From assembly GCA_035222895.1 (NCBI GenBank), contig JAVYIG010009919.1:1-64000 (forward strand): a stretch of DNA of 64,000 nucleotides, read 5' to 3'. Positions within the stretch are counted from its first letter, which is position 1, and every line of letters starts with the position of its first letter. Source of the DNA: Strongylocentrotus droebachiensis (Eukaryota > Echinodermata > Echinoidea > Camarodonta > Strongylocentrotidae). The notes beneath the pieces are model-generated. The model ran no database searches. It saw only the letters and a program-made list of their open reading frames with translations, and was not told the origin of the DNA. The position numbers and the translations under genes are program-made. Below, in pieces: positions 1 to 12,775 of this stretch.

Positions 1-448
1 ACAGTGTTTAGTCAGTATCCCAAATATGCCACTCTTTATTCGTACGTTTAATTTAGCTTTTACCTTTAACTGAGGGGAAAATGGTCCAGTATTATTTGAT
101 ATTTTATATGTACTTTTAATGTTATTGGTTCCATTTTAAGAGTAACAACAATTATAATAATTTTACTCCCTTTAATTTTTTTCAAGCGTGTCAGGGGTCT
201 AAAACAAGCTGTAATTGCAATATATTAGTCTTTCGGTTGACTGTCTAGATATTCTCAAATGCTTTAAATATTTAATTTCAGAACAAAAACATCAAATAAC
301 AAAATCAGACAAACTGAATTGGTTAGGAGGGAACGGGAAACTTAAAGATAAATTTCATTTGGCCTAAACAATGATACACGTAGTTTAATTCGACAATCAG
401 ATTTTGACCGTCACTCGTATTAACATAGGGAAAAGGATACTGCGAAGA
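1..448. other. Upstream region of the phospholipase gene
   Basis: AT-rich sequence with no supported ORF. It should hold the promoter and 5' UTR of the phospholipase A2 gene that starts at 449, but I see no convincing TATA box or initiator. Confidence 0.4.
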
Positions 449-518
449 ATGGACCGGAAGACATTGTCATCATTTATTCTCCTAATGACGATTTGCTTGT
501 CTTGGGCCAATGAATTAG
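449..518 (+). CDS. PLA2 exon 1
   Basis: Codes residues 1-23 plus one base: the signal peptide. Donor gtgagt follows at 519. Confidence 0.88.
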
Positions 519-3500
519 GTGAGTCTTTTTTTTCTTCTTTCTTTTCGACTTAAAGTCCGGTCAAAATAGCGTCTCAATATATTGTGCACTGGTCATGTGA
601 TTACATTGTAAAATAAACCGCCTGAAACCAGTTGGGAAGGTTGATTTATATCTAATAGTAAAAAGGAATTTACGTGGGAAAAAAAGGAAAGTCGACATCT
701 CGCTAAAAAAACAACAAATTGGGATATGAGACTACATGCACGCACACACTTTTTTTCCATATCTATTTTTATTAGAGATTTCATTCAAAATAAATCATGA
801 TATAAAAAGAACAATGTAAATAATCCATAGAAATACAAATCTTCATTTCATTTTCACACATATTTTTTATTTTTGTAAAGTAATTTCGTTCTATTCCTCC
901 AAATTTTTAATACAAACACAAACATACAATTGAAAAAATAAACTTTTTTAAATTTGATTGCGAAAACTCATATGCAGTACATATAACTTAGTAACAAAGT
1001 AAACTTATAAATACCTTAAAATTACTATGTCCCTTTTGCAGACAACATCAAATAGTGTAAAATTTTGCAGGAATTATGAATATGTCATGTATGTCCTATC
1101 TGTGAAATTTAAACGTTAGCAGTGTCCTAATGTTCAAACTATGCAAGGAAACCCGTTTACTTGCTAGAGTTCACTGGCAGACACTATTGAGTGACTGACT
1201 GGCTTTTTTCTTCTTTGGTATTAACAAACATAGAATGAGCTGTAAAGGGTACATGAGTATTTGTCTACATCAATAACCCCCTTCTTGTAATGGCCAAAAT
1301 GAAACTGATTAAATCTTTGCGCAGTATAAAAAGTATGACCATTCGGTACAATGGCCTGAAAATCAGACTATTACTTACTGGCTCTGTAGCTCTTAAGTCG
1401 ATTCGAAAGCTAATTATTATTAGTTATTTTCCCGCTGAAAGACATTTTCAAGCCCCCCCCCCCCCCCCCACCCTTTTTTTTAGGGAAGTCCTAAGTATTA
1501 TCTTTCAAATGCTGTTACAACATTTTCACTTTTTTGGCCTGCAAATGGGACAAAGTACCCTAAAGAAAATTTAATTTTCTTTTGCATTCTTTATTTCTTT
1601 AGGAAATGTATTCCTACCTTTCCCACTCTAAGTGCTATTTTCTTTTCCTCATTCCTATAATTAAAAATGCTTTTGTTCATCTTTTCTAAAGTCGATACTT
1701 GCCACCCCCCCCCCCCCGCGCGATCTTGACATGAATATAACATACTTCACCATGAAAATTATAGTATTACAAATTGTTACTCTATCTTAACTACCTAACA
1801 ACCCAACAACTATATCTCGCCATTCTAAATATTTAATTTCATCTAACTCAAAAGGTTTACTAAAGCCTGCCATATCCTTTAAACGCTCCCGCAGGATAAA
1901 AATAAATGTTTGTATGTATCTTTTTCCTGATAATACAAACCGAACATGAATTATCACCAAAAAAACCTAATCTATGAAGATGCTCATTAATATATATGGC
2001 TCCATGAAATAATTCAAATTGAAATTCTCTTTGTTTTCTAATGAATATAGTAATTCTTGGTCTAACAAATATTTCGTTTAATTCTTTATTTATAAATTCA
2101 TAATAGTTTTGCCCAACCCTTACCTGCAAATCATACGTTTGCTGTGGTAATGTCTTAACTTGTTCTTGAACCGTCATCCAAAAACTGTATTTTTTTACCT
2201 AGAAAATGAAAATCAGTTTTACAGCTAATAACATCAACCTCGAGGAATTGTATTAACCCTGAATCATCCTTCCATAACCTGGGTATCGCATCATAAATGT
2301 CAATAATCATTAGCAAATTGTTACCTTTCATATTGAACAGACTTAACATGAGCTTTCTCAAACAAGTGATTAAATTGAACAATCCCTCTTTCAAACAGTT
2401 AAATATCTATCAAATGTAGTTTTTTCCATTTAAAGATATGTTCCGATTACTTTAAAAAAAATGGATTCATATAACCATCCAAATATCTAAAATTATTTGT
2501 CTCTTTCCATGCTTGCAACATTCCGTATAGTATGGTGGAATATCTAAAACAAATTCAAACTTTTTTACATCATAATCACATACAAAAATAAATCTACCAC
2601 CCATAAACTGTAAGCAATGATCAAAAAGCAATTTACATCTGAAATTTTTCTCACCATATAACAGACGTTTATCAAAATTATGCGCTGTATTTTAACGGGC
2701 ATTTCAAAATTAATCATGCTTAATCCTCCAAAGTCATATTCCTAGTTTATTGCCCGTTTAATTCGATCTTTCCCCCTCCCTATATTTTCAAATGAAATTG
2801 TTGCAACTTCTGTGTATACCCAATGAGAGACAATAACGAGAGATGAGATATAATTTAAATTTGAAAGCACATAAGCTTTTAACAAATTTATTTTACCCAT
2901 AATAGTTAAATCTTTTTGTGTCCACCAAGCAATTTTCTTTTTTTACTTAGAATTTATTTATAAGTCAAATCATCTTTTAGTCTTTGATCTAATGAATAAC
3001 TAACCCTCAAATGTGTATTTCCTTAACCAAATTTCCAAAACATAACACATACTCACGCACACAAACGCACACACACACACACACACGAACGCGCACACAC
3101 ACACGCACACACACACACACACACAAACACATGTGGCAAGAATGTTTAGTCTAAACTTTTTAGCTTTTTCTTGAAATATATAGCAGCATTTGAAGAGCAA
3201 TATTGAGTTTTCAGGGGAGATTTTACTATAATAATCTTCTAAACTGACATTACAAATTTAGAATGTAATTTAAAGATAAGAAAGGGACTTTACAAATTCT
3301 GTCACCCACCCCTCCCCTCTTATATATCTCTCTCTCTCTCTATATATATTTCTCTCTTTCTTTCTATCTATCTATCTCTTTCTCTCTCCACTCTCTCTCT
3401 CTCTCTGCGCCACCCCTCAACCCTCCTCCCCACCCCTTCTCTTTTCTTTCTCCTTCTCTCTCTCTCTCTCTCCCTCTTTCTCTCTCACTCTCTTTCTCTC

Positions 3501-5683
3501 TCCATCTCCCCCTCTCTCTCTCTCTCTTTCCCTCCTGGTACAGGTTCGTCTCACGATGGTTCTCCCGTTCTCATTCGAACTAAACGGAACCTTATTCAGT
3601 TCGGTCGTATGATTAAGTGCGCCACCGGTCGCTCGGCCTTGGCTTACATCGATTACGGCTGCTACTGCGGGAGAGGTGGGGGAGGAACCCCGGTGGATGA
3701 ATTAGACAGGTGGGTTGTAGTACGAAGCGCTTTCCATCACAACCGATTACGCAAAATTGTATAATTATGTATCAATATCATTATTTACATTATTACTATT
3801 GATGTTATTGTTATCATCGTTATTTTTCTTATAATTGTTTTTATTAACATTATTTTCTTTTATCATTAATAGTGTCATTACTATTTTTAATATTTGTAAT
3901 ACATTATCATTATTATGATTATTATCATCATTATTATAATATTAATTTGTTATTGTCATCCTTATCATCATTCTTTATATTAGTGTTGTTATTATTATTA
4001 GGCCTATTATTGTTATTATTATCATCATTAATATCATCATATTTTTTTTAATTATTGTGTATCATTTTGATTATTATTATTATTTGTATTGGTTTTACCA
4101 TTATTATTATTATTATAATTATTATCATTAAAGACAATTTTTTTTTTAAACGTCGTCATTATTGTGTATAGTTTATTATCATCATTACACTCGTCATTAT
4201 CAATATTGTTTATTCCCGTTATTGTGTTTTATTACCATTATTATGTATTATTATCATTATTGTGTATTATTACTAGTAGTAGCAGCAGTAGTATCATAAT
4301 GATCGTCGTTATTATTGTTTTATATTGAGATATTGCTATCAATGAGCGGTCTCCTAAAAAATTGGGGGTTTTTAATTCAAAGAATTTGTTCCTGAAGGTG
4401 TCGTGGTATAGTGATCATTCAATCCATGGGTTGGTGTTTGGAATCAAATCCCGGCAATTATATCTTTTGGCAATAAATTAACCCACATTTGCCACTGTAT
4501 GTAAATGGGATGTAAATGGGTGCCTGAAAACAGCTGGGAAACCCATGATTACAGGGCCCACAGAAAGAACAGTGTTGATGCAGATGGTTTCCTTTTCATA
4601 CAAAAATGTTATATTATTATTAGTAGTAGTAGTACAATTTAAATTTTTAAATACAAGTTTTGGAGGGAAAAAATTGAGAACAAAAGATTTGAAGAAAAAA
4701 AATAGTTATTATTTTGTTATTATTAATCTATGCAGGTGCTGCAAGGACCATGACAAATGTTATAAGCACCTCATAGACTGCGGTTGCAACCCTTTCTGGT
4801 GTGCATACAGTTATAGCTTAGGTGCCTGCAAGTCTACTTCGTATTGCCCTCGAATAAGTTGCAGTGAGTACTATTTACCGGCTTACAGTAGAGCAAGAGA
4901 GACGTTAACTCTATAATAAGATGTATAAGTTATCGCCCTTCTGGCTACCAAAAATTGGAAGATAGATATTTCTTACTCAAAACCAACATTAGAACAGCTA
5001 TCATTAAAAGTTAAAGGTCGATAACTTCATATCAAAGCATACACTCTAAACAAAAATTATATAATAAAACATCAAAAGTGGAAATCAGGTAACAAAATAC
5101 CCAATTTGTTGGTAAATTTTACTCTATTTGAGCAAGATATTACCCAATGATTCCCGATATCGGGTTCATAATTACCTAGTTTTCGGATCGTTGTACCGAT
5201 CAAACATTCCTGTCCCTATTTTTCGTCAATATAAGGGTACAATATTACCGAACTTATTGTAAGTAGTTTATTAGTAAACCCACTTCTGGCTCCAATGTTT
5301 TTGTTTTTTTGATTGTTTTAATCCTCTCAACCGGCATTCGGGGGAGCAGTCATTGAAGGGCACTGACATCAGGGAAAACCGTCAAACTTGCAAATAAGCA
5401 TTTGGTTTGGTTTTGATTCATCATCCGTTTTGAAGTCATACAATACATTTGAAAATAAAGAAAACAACTATTCGAAAAGACCTCCGATGGATTGCTCGAT
5501 CGATTAGATTTTACTAATAGTCTCGTTCTTTCTTTCTTCCTCCTCCCCCTCCCATTTTTGTTTAAAGACTCTAAATCATGGTGTTCGCAATCACTGTGCC
5601 AATGCGACAGGACAGCTGCATTATGCTTCGCTACAGCGACTTACTACGGGTGTTACAAAAACTACAACCAGAGGTTATGTTAA
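449..5683 (+). CDS. Secretory phospholipase A2 precursor, four exons, 159 aa
   Basis: Spliced CDS join(449-518, 3544-3709, 4736-4863, 5568-5683), 480 nt including TAA, with GT-AG introns in phases 1, 2 and 1. Secreted PLA2 cleaves the sn-2 ester of phospholipids in a calcium-dependent reaction. Residues 1-21 form a signal peptide with a hydrophobic core ([12 protein letters not shown]). A dibasic TKR at 36-38 probably ends a short propeptide, giving a mature enzyme starting NLIQF. The calcium loop [11 protein letters not shown] is at 61-71, the catalytic CCKDHDKCY at 80-88 (His84, Asp85), and the second active-site Asp135 is in CQCDR. The mature part has 18 cysteines, more than the 14 usual in groups I and II; MIKC near the N-terminus is group I-like. 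All key residues are present, so an active enzyme is likely. The ATG at 449 is chosen because it opens the signal peptide. The physiological role (digestive, antibacterial or other) cannot be told from sequence. Confidence 0.93.
1018..1565. mobile_element. 550-bp MITE-like DNA element, copy A
   Basis: It matches, in reverse complement and with indels, 37631-38178 in GREB1 intron 14. Left end ACTATGTCCCTTTTGCAG; right end TGCAAATGGGACAAAGTACC, its inverted partner. The other copy is bounded by TTAA. It encodes no protein: the 94-codon ORF inside it is a repeat translation. Confidence 0.65.
1860..2960 (-). pseudogene. Decayed L1/Tx1-like LINE ORF2, C-terminal part
   Basis: Broken minus-strand frames resemble the end of L1-type ORF2. 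Around 2730-2945 the translation reads [20 protein letters not shown] and later GRGKDRIKR, matching the post-RT stretch that in L1 proteins reads like W..RDLTLFGK and ends in GKDKIKR. Frames at 2155-2394 and 1860-2177 continue it, the latter ending in the [10 protein letters not shown]...NEHLHRLG pattern before the C-terminal zinc-knuckle region. Frameshifts and AT drift show it is dead. No RT or endonuclease core is visible, so it is 5' truncated near 2990. Confidence 0.65.
3055..3126. repeat. (AC)n microsatellite
   Basis: About 70 bases of interrupted AC/CACG dinucleotide repeat. Confidence 0.9.
3324..3536. repeat. Long CT-rich pyrimidine tract at the PLA2 exon 2 acceptor
   Basis: About 210 bases of almost pure C/T (CT, CTTT and CCCT repeats) stop a few bases before the acceptor AG at 3542-3543, so the tract serves as an oversized polypyrimidine tract. 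Confidence 0.85.
3544..3709 (+). CDS. PLA2 exon 2
   Basis: Codes residues 24-78 plus two bases: propeptide, TKR cleavage site, start of the mature enzyme and the calcium-binding loop. Acceptor tacag, donor gtgggt. Confidence 0.92.
3768..4335. repeat. Degenerate ATT/ATC trinucleotide repeat
   Basis: About 570 bases of TTATTA, ATCATT and GTTATT triplets with many interruptions. Confidence 0.8.
4395..4560 (+). mobile_element. tRNA-derived SINE-like repeat
   Basis: The head GTGTCGTGGTATAGTGAT resembles a pol III A box and GGAATCAAATCCC, 45 bases on, a worn B box; the tail carries a TTTGGCAA stretch like the SINE at 42130. It cannot fold as a proper tRNA. Confidence 0.5.
4736..4863 (+). CDS. PLA2 exon 3
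   Basis: Codes residues 79-121 plus one base, including the catalytic CCxxHDxCY motif (His84) and a cysteine-rich loop. Acceptor tgcag, donor gtgagt. Confidence 0.93.
4864..5567 (+). other. PLA2 intron 3
   Basis: 704 bases, AT-rich, without a recognisable element; it ends in a pyrimidine run before tttaaag. Confidence 0.8.
5568..5683 (+). CDS. PLA2 exon 4
   Basis: Codes residues 122-159 and TAA. Contains CQCDR with active-site Asp135 and ends YNQRLC, a cysteine at the very C-terminus. Confidence 0.92.
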
Positions 5684-5820
5684 GATCCAGATCCAACTCT
5701 GACTCCAACTTCAAACCCAACTCCAAGTTCTAGTCCTACTCCCATAATGAGTGCTGGGATGTGTTTCATTGAGCTTTAAAATGGATCTTAAAATTGATCG
5801 TATCAAATTTATGAGCCTAA

Positions 5821-5826
5821 AATAAA
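5821..5826 (+). promoter_or_regulatory. Poly(A) signal AATAAA of the PLA2 gene
   Basis: Canonical AATAAA 138 bases after the stop codon, the first one downstream. Confidence 0.6.
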
Positions 5827-6458
5827 TTGATCGATTTACGGCCCTATTCCATCAAAAACCCTTAAACTCAATTTTAAGCTAGAATATGGCCCATATCAAT
5901 TTCAAGATCAATGTTATCCCTTTTTATCACACTATTGATCAGATATATTTTCAGCATTTACTTGCTTGAAAATTGTAAATGACAACTAACTTCGTTTTAA
6001 TTATAGTAAAATAGAGAATCCTGTTCAAAATTAATGATTTTTTTTTTTGGGGGGGATGGGGCCTTGACCAGTGGGGGGCGGGTCTTTGAGCAAATCTTTG
6101 TTAAATTTGTTATTGTCTTTAGTATCATCAAAGTTAACATCAGGTGGGACCAATAACAGAGGCGGTGCGGGGGTGGGGCAAAATATCCCATGTTTTGCAA
6201 GTACACATACTTAAAACTTAAAATTGCCACCCCCCTTTTTTTTAAATTGTAATTTGTTTACATTTGATAAAATACCTGTGTTTTTTCATTTATACAAGGT
6301 GAATTTTTTTTCTCTAGAATGTGCCCAATTTTTTTTTTTTTTTTTTTTATATGCTTCTTGTACTTCTGATGATTGCCCCTGTTGGCTTCTTATCAATGCC
6401 CCTTTTCTATATTGTATTACCAATATCGATTACAAAAATGTTTCCTAATTCCTTGCAT

Positions 6459-6462
6459 TTAC

Positions 6463-6500
<38 letters not shown>
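6459..6500. repeat. (TC)n microsatellite
   Basis: About 40 bases of TC dinucleotide. Confidence 0.9.
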
Positions 6501-6501
<1 letters not shown>

Positions 6502-8265
6502 CAACGCACAAACACACTCCCATCAAAACTCTTTACTTTTATTCCCTTTCAAAGTGATTGTTTTGTTCTTACATGCCCCCATCCTGTTTTGTGTGTGTGT
6601 TTTTTAATAGATGAATAAATTTAAAAAATAAATATTTTTTTGTTTAAAAGCTTAAAAAATAAGTAATAATAACACTTGCTTATAACTAAAAGTGTATATT
6701 GCTTGTTTATTTGGATATCCAAATTAAACAAAAACACAATCATTGAATCACATCATTGCCCTTTATCACGTTTTCATAATTACTACAATGCGCAAGAGTA
6801 CAATCTCATCTATCAATTCTTCACCCCCCCCCCCTTATTTTCTCAAATGACAAAGAAAGAAAACAATTCTCGCATGAAAAAAATAAAAAAATTATTTCAA
6901 GCTTTAATGTTTAATCATTATGTCATTATGATTATTTTTTAATGAAAGAAATTCATGTAAATTATGAGCAATAGTAAATTCATTTAAAGGATACAATAAG
7001 AACATTTTAAATGACAAAATGCTAGTCCTGCTATTCAAGTGACAGCCAGTTGTTAAAACTATTGCAGCTGAGAGTTACCACTGTCTAGTCGAGGAACGTT
7101 AGTTGAGATTAAAAGAGTAATAATTGTGGTAAGGACTGCTGTTATACATGGTTGTTAATTTAAGGGTAATACACATTGTCATGTAATGTCATGCAGTTGA
7201 TGAAAATGTGTTTTTCTTGATACATTAGTTTTTCAATATAAAATAAATAATCAATTTGTTTTAAGGACAACACAAGTTCGAGTTGATATGTTTCCTGCTG
7301 GAACATTCTGTTTCCACTGCAATTACAATGTTTTGCATTTGATGCTACGATAGACACGTCAGGGTTCAACAGATAGTTATCGACGCATAGTCATGCTAGC
7401 AGTTCCTCTGGGAAGAGTCCCAAATAGGCCACCAAATTGGTTCACTGCTACTCAGATGAATTGCTACTTTGAAATGTCCAATTTGATATTTTAAGATTTA
7501 TTCCCATGAACAGAGGTATCTATGGAATGTCAGTTTGGAAATAATAACCTCTATGACAGAATCATTGCTTTTTAGATCAACAACAACACTGAACATGTTA
7601 TTTCTCGAAGATGCAGGCCTAAAATATAGAACTTAGTATGGATTGTGATATTTGTTTAATCCTCCAACTGTAACTAGTTCCTTGTCTCACGATTCTCCTG
7701 CAAGATTCTAAAATTATATTTAAAAGACTGAAAATCTTGAAAGAATCAATGAAAATGTTACTTCCTCTAAAACATTATTTGATAAAACCTTATTAAACCA
7801 ATAACCTCATACTTTACGGCAAAATTCTTGAACTTTGAATGGAGCATTATTAATAGCTTCAGAGGTAAAACATTGGAATCTGTTTTTTACTGGAAATGGT
7901 GGGGGTTGAAAAAGAAAGTGACCAGTCCATGATGCTGAGATCTGTTCAGCGTTGTTGTCCCTTTTGCTTGGAGTTGGGAAAGGGAGCTATTATCTGTAGA
8001 CTGCCTGATGTTTTATATTATGAAGTATAATGTTGCAGGAAATTTAGGCTCTGCAGTCTAGATTTGGAATTTAGAGCTATTTAATAATTGATGTTAATTA
8101 ATACACACTAGTGTTATCTTCAATATATCTACCACCTTAGTTTAAGGGGGGGGAGTTGAGACAAAAAGCAATTTGATTAGAAAAGATAATAAATAATTGG
8201 TTTGCTTTTGAAGAAAAAATCCTTTCATAATAATTTGTGTATGTTTTATACAACAGGGTGTTTAT

Positions 8266-8653
8266 AATAGTGTGGATAAGAGTGTGGATAATATAGCGTG
8301 GATAGCAGTGTTGATAATAGTGTGGATAAAAGTGTGGACACGAGTGTGGATGAGAGTGTGGATAAGAGTGTGGATGATAGTGTGGATGATAGTGCGGATA
8401 AAAGTGTGGACACGAGTGTGGATAAGAGTATGGATAAGAGTGTGGATAATATAGCGTGGATAGCAGTGTTGATAATAGTGTCGATAAAAGTCTGGACACG
8501 AGTGTGGATGAGAGTGTGGATAAGAGTGTGAATAATATAGCGTGGATAACAGTGTGGATAGTAGTGTGGATAAAAGTGTGGACGATAATGTGGATGGTAG
8601 TATCGAAAAGAACCTGGATAATAGGAGGGGAAATAGTGTTGACGATGGTGTGT
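8266..8653. repeat. Minisatellite, unit about 12 bp (AGTGTGGATAAG)
   Basis: About 390 bases of AGTGTGGATAAG-like units with variants (GACACG, GATGAG, ATAGCGTGG). A higher-order block of about 158 bases starts at 8281 and again at 8439. The several ORFs across it on both strands (VDKSVD-type and YPHSYPH-type translations) are products of the repeat. Confidence 0.92.
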
Positions 8654-9475
8654 CAAATTTGAAAGAGCATACAATTTAACGGCCAATTATTAAAAAAAAA
8701 AACTATAGCATGTTGTAAATAAATCAAAGGTTAAAACAGCCAAATCTCACGGGCCATCTTAGTCACAGTACCTAATATAAGGCTAGTCTTATCCTTGATA
8801 TTTATTCAAACCATAACCAATGAATGTCCTAATCTCTAAAATATGATTTAATTCCTATCAATAACTAAAGTTTTACTGTAAATAGTAATTCACCCCGGTC
8901 ACTAATTCATAGGAGACCGACGATCATTTTGGCGGCCATCTTAGATACGGTATCGAATACATGGCAACTCTAATCCTTTATAATTTTCTAAATTGTTGAA
9001 CATTCCAGAACTATCCCACCGGCAAAGGCTCTGCCCCTTGGAACCCATCCGTAAAATTATAAGACAATATTTTGTTGGATAAGATTGTTCTCACATAGGA
9101 GAGGAGTGTGAGTTGATGTAGGCAAGCTTTCGTCCACTGCTGTGGACTTTTGATTATTCACACAATTTATTGTTGTCTGGATACAAGATAGGTGACCATG
9201 AATAGCAAAAGTCTCTATACAGTGAAGAGTTAAATCCTCAGTTTTTGTCCAGCTTACCATTCTTGACCGGAAGTGCGTTTCAAACTCAATCATGTGTGTA
9301 TCGTCCAATCGAATGTTGTATCCGGCTTTCCAGCAATCAACATTGTTCTACATAATTTGAAGTATACAATTGGCCGTAAGGAATTTTGGGCGAATGGCAT
9401 TCCATTTTTTGGACGGTTTAGCTTACATGGAAATCACATCTGGACCGCCAAAGAAAAGGTTTGAGAACCCACTCT

Positions 9476-9715
9476 CTTTCACGTTATCCCTCTCCCTTCA
9501 CCCCTCCCCCCCCCCCCTCCCCTCTCTCTCTCTCTCTCCTTTCAGCCACAGCCCTCAACTTTTCACTAACATTTCTTATTTTCTCTCTCTCTCTCTCTCT
9601 CTCCCTCTCTCGCTTTCTATTTCTTCTCTCTCTTCTTTTTCTCTTTTCTTCCTCTTCTTTTTCTCTTTTCTTCCTCTTCTTTTTCTCTTTTCTTCCTCTT
9701 CTTTTCCTCTCTGTA
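9476..9715. repeat. CT-rich low-complexity tract
   Basis: (CT)n followed by repeated TCTTCCTCTTCTTTT blocks of about 27 bases. Confidence 0.88.
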
Positions 9716-10053
9716 ATATTCGTAACTTTTTCCCTCTTTTTCTAGACAAAATGTAATGAAAGGAGTGACATTTGAATGGTAAATGATTAATGAAATATTA
9801 TTACATTGTTTAATTGAACGGGATTTATTTGTTAATTAACAAAACACCACAATACACACATGATTGCAACCATTCAAAAATTCATTATATGACTGAAGTT
9901 TATGGCTTGCAACATGATTGAATTTACAATTTCATAGTTTTGGTCACTCGGCCAAAACATATGTACATTAGATGGAGGTCATTAAGGGTTTAAAGAGAAA
10001 GTTGAGTTCTGGTAAAGATGGAAAAGAAAACGATTTATGAGCTTTCTTAATAT

Positions 10054-10216
10054 TAGTCAAACCTGCTTTTAAATTAGTGACTGTCTACAAAGACCACATT
10101 TTTTGTTTCCTTTAAAAAATAGTTTCTCATGAAACATGTACTAAAGGAACCTGTCTACAAAGACCACTTTTTGTGTTTCCCTTAATTGGGCGGTCACTAC
10201 AGACATGTTTGACTGT
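10054..10216. mobile_element. ACAGTCAAAC-type MITE, worn copy
   Basis: Starts AGTCAAACCTGC and ends TTTGACTGTA with internal ACAAAGACCAC motifs, matching the better copy at 39772-39945. Confidence 0.65.
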
Positions 10217-11850
10217 ATGTGTATGTCAGTTAGGGAGAATTTCATTGTAGAAGGATTTCTATTCAAATATCTAAAATAGGAGAATTGAACAGTTCAAAAG
10301 ATTGGACCAGACATTTGTGTGCAGTCCCATATACCCATGTCTGTGTGTAGTCAATGTGATCTGCAGTAAGACTGTGTCAATTTCTTTATGTTGTAATCCA
10401 TTCCAAACTTTAGGCTTAGGGGTATACGTCAATTGTTATCCACTGTATACTACAAAATCAACCTTGTGTCTTTCATAATCCAATCGATCCCATTCCCAGA
10501 ACTCAACTTTATCTTTAAAAGAGTCTGTGAAAAATTATGCCCATGCATGCCATGGCACAAGAGACTTTATTTTTAATACATTGTTATCTTCGCTACTTAA
10601 CCATATGAGAGGAATCATTGCATGCATCAGTTAATCAAAGTAATGTTTGCATTGTGTATTTTGCATTCACTCCTTATAATACATACAATGTCTTCGATTT
10701 TCCCTTTCAAAAGTACATGGTGCATCAACACAACTGCCATTCTTGTCGGCTATGTTCAGTCAATATCAACAAAAATATGATACCGTGGGCCACGCTCATT
10801 ACAAGTTACAAATAGCCTCTGACGTAAAAATGATCATATTAATATATTAAGAGACACATGCATATTTTAAAAGTTCTTGCGACCATGTCAAGTTCAACCC
10901 TTTAAAAGGAATTCAAACCTTTTCACATGTTCATAAGATCTATACATTTTAAAAAGACAGAGAAGAAATGAAAAAGAAAGAATGCACACTTACATGAAAA
11001 TGGCAAGAAAAAATACACACGACTACCACAATGGAAAGAAACAGTTAAAAATGAAGCTAAGATATATACAAAAAAAATATGTACACAGAGGTCACCAAAA
11101 AAATGGGTGTAATGGTAATACTGATAGTTTGTCTGAAGCACACAATAATTGACGTTAAAGGGAAATATCACCTTGATATCAAGGAGCTTTGAAGGAAAGC
11201 AAACAAATTTAGAGATCAGATGTAGGAACATGCATACAACAGTCTGAGCGAATGAAATAAGCAAAGAGAAGGTTACAATATTTGACAAAAAAGATAAAAA
11301 AGTCATTTGAACCAGATCATAAAATGCATGAAGTTAAAAAACGACAGGATTTTGTGAAATTTATGCCAGCGTTATTGCGTCTCTTGAGAGTAAGAGGGGA
11401 GGGACTTAACTCAGTATTACAATGACGTCATGCCCTTCCAGCAGCGAGCAGATGATATGCATCAATAGTATAGATATATTGACTGCGATGAGAGGCATAG
11501 TTGTTTCTATAGGCTCAAGGGGACGTTACATCCTGCCATGACACCATGCGGGCATTATGACAAATCAGATGACTAGATTTCTTCAACATACTAAAGAGAG
11601 GTATATAAACCAGTTTACTAACATATTCAAATTGTATGCAATGCATACTGTTTAACAAAATATGTGCTTGACCTCCTGAATGCCTGCTAGAGACTTGCCC
11701 GACATAGCAACATGTAAGGTATGCAGACTGGATTCCAAGTATTGCAGTTCATTCATTGAAAACAGGTTAAAAGATACCTCTAGGTGTCCAGGAATAGAAT
11801 CATCCATACATTTAGTAAACCAGTCTATTGTTCATCCATTATTATATCAC

Positions 11851-12161
11851 GGGGGTGTTTCACAAAGATCCTAAGTTGAACTTATCTCTAAGTTGGACTT
11901 AAAAATTATGGGAAGCCATTAGCATCTTTGAAAATATTTTGTAAAAGTTATTTTGAAAGGCATTAATTGTTTGTTCAAATCATTCATACTTTCTATTATC
12001 AAGGAGATTTCATGTTCTGGATGTGGAATTTATAAAAAGTCTAAAATACTTGAATTTCTGCTTTTGAATATATTTCATTTTAAGACTCCAATGGCTGTCC
12101 ATAACTTTTAAGTCCAACTTAGAGTTAAGTTCTACTTAGGATCTTTGTGAAACACCCCCCA
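11851..12161. mobile_element. Palindromic MITE, GTTTCACAAAGATCCTAAGT family
   Basis: The left arm GTTTCACAAAGATCCTAAGT is mirrored by ACTTAGGATCTTTGTGAAAC at the right end, with long inverted arms (AAGTTGGACTTAAAAATTAT) and a short divergent centre. Non-coding. A second copy, inverted, is at 16041-16356. Confidence 0.88.
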
Positions 12162-12775
12162 GGTTTCACATTGAAAGGGAATTCACATGAGATCACAATC
12201 AATGGTAGAGAATCAGGATATTCAAAAGTCTATCAAATTACATGACAAGTGCAATGTAAATGCAATCATTTATATATATCACCATAAAATCAGTAGATGT
12301 ACTTTTGTTTATTAAAAAATCATTTGATTCTTTAAATAAATTACCATAGCAAGAAGCATGCAGTGGTTCTACAGGTACAGTCTAAATACATTCACTTGAA
12401 TTTGAGCATTGCGATAGCGAAAAGGTTGAAAAGAGTGGACTCTGGTGTACAAATCCTTTAAAAAACCCATGTACAATCCCTATCATTATTAGCACACAAT
12501 TTCATTTTAAAATTCACAGCTAATATGTATAGCTACTGTTAAGGTTAATGCCCAGAAAAAGTTCAACCAAGACAATGTCTGGCTGAACAACATGTATAGT
12601 ATAGTGGGTACAGTCATGTATAAATAAGCATATCGTAAAAATTATCATGATTAATGAACACTGTGGCCTATGATGGAATACATTTTTCATACCTCTTTTC
12701 ATGATATGATTTATGACAATAATTTTGATTGATTCTTGATAGATAAAATTGATACATGGATATTTTAGGAACATT

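Larger units (their letters stand above)
519..3543 (+). other. PLA2 intron 1 (3.0 kb)
   Basis: Holds a 550-bp MITE (1018-1565), an L1-like LINE relic on the minus strand (1860-2960), an (AC)n run (3055-3126) and a long CT tract ending at the acceptor. The remainder is AT-rich with short poly-C runs near 1452 and 1705. Confidence 0.75.
3710..4735 (+). other. PLA2 intron 2
   Basis: From 3768 to 4335 it is degenerate (ATT/ATC)n-type trinucleotide sequence. A tRNA-like SINE follows at 4395-4560. No coding potential. Confidence 0.8.

Noticed and set aside
8137-8686. Overlapping ORFs of 60-146 aa on both strands with YPHSYPH or VDKSVD repeats
   Set aside because: They are translations of the 12-bp minisatellite.
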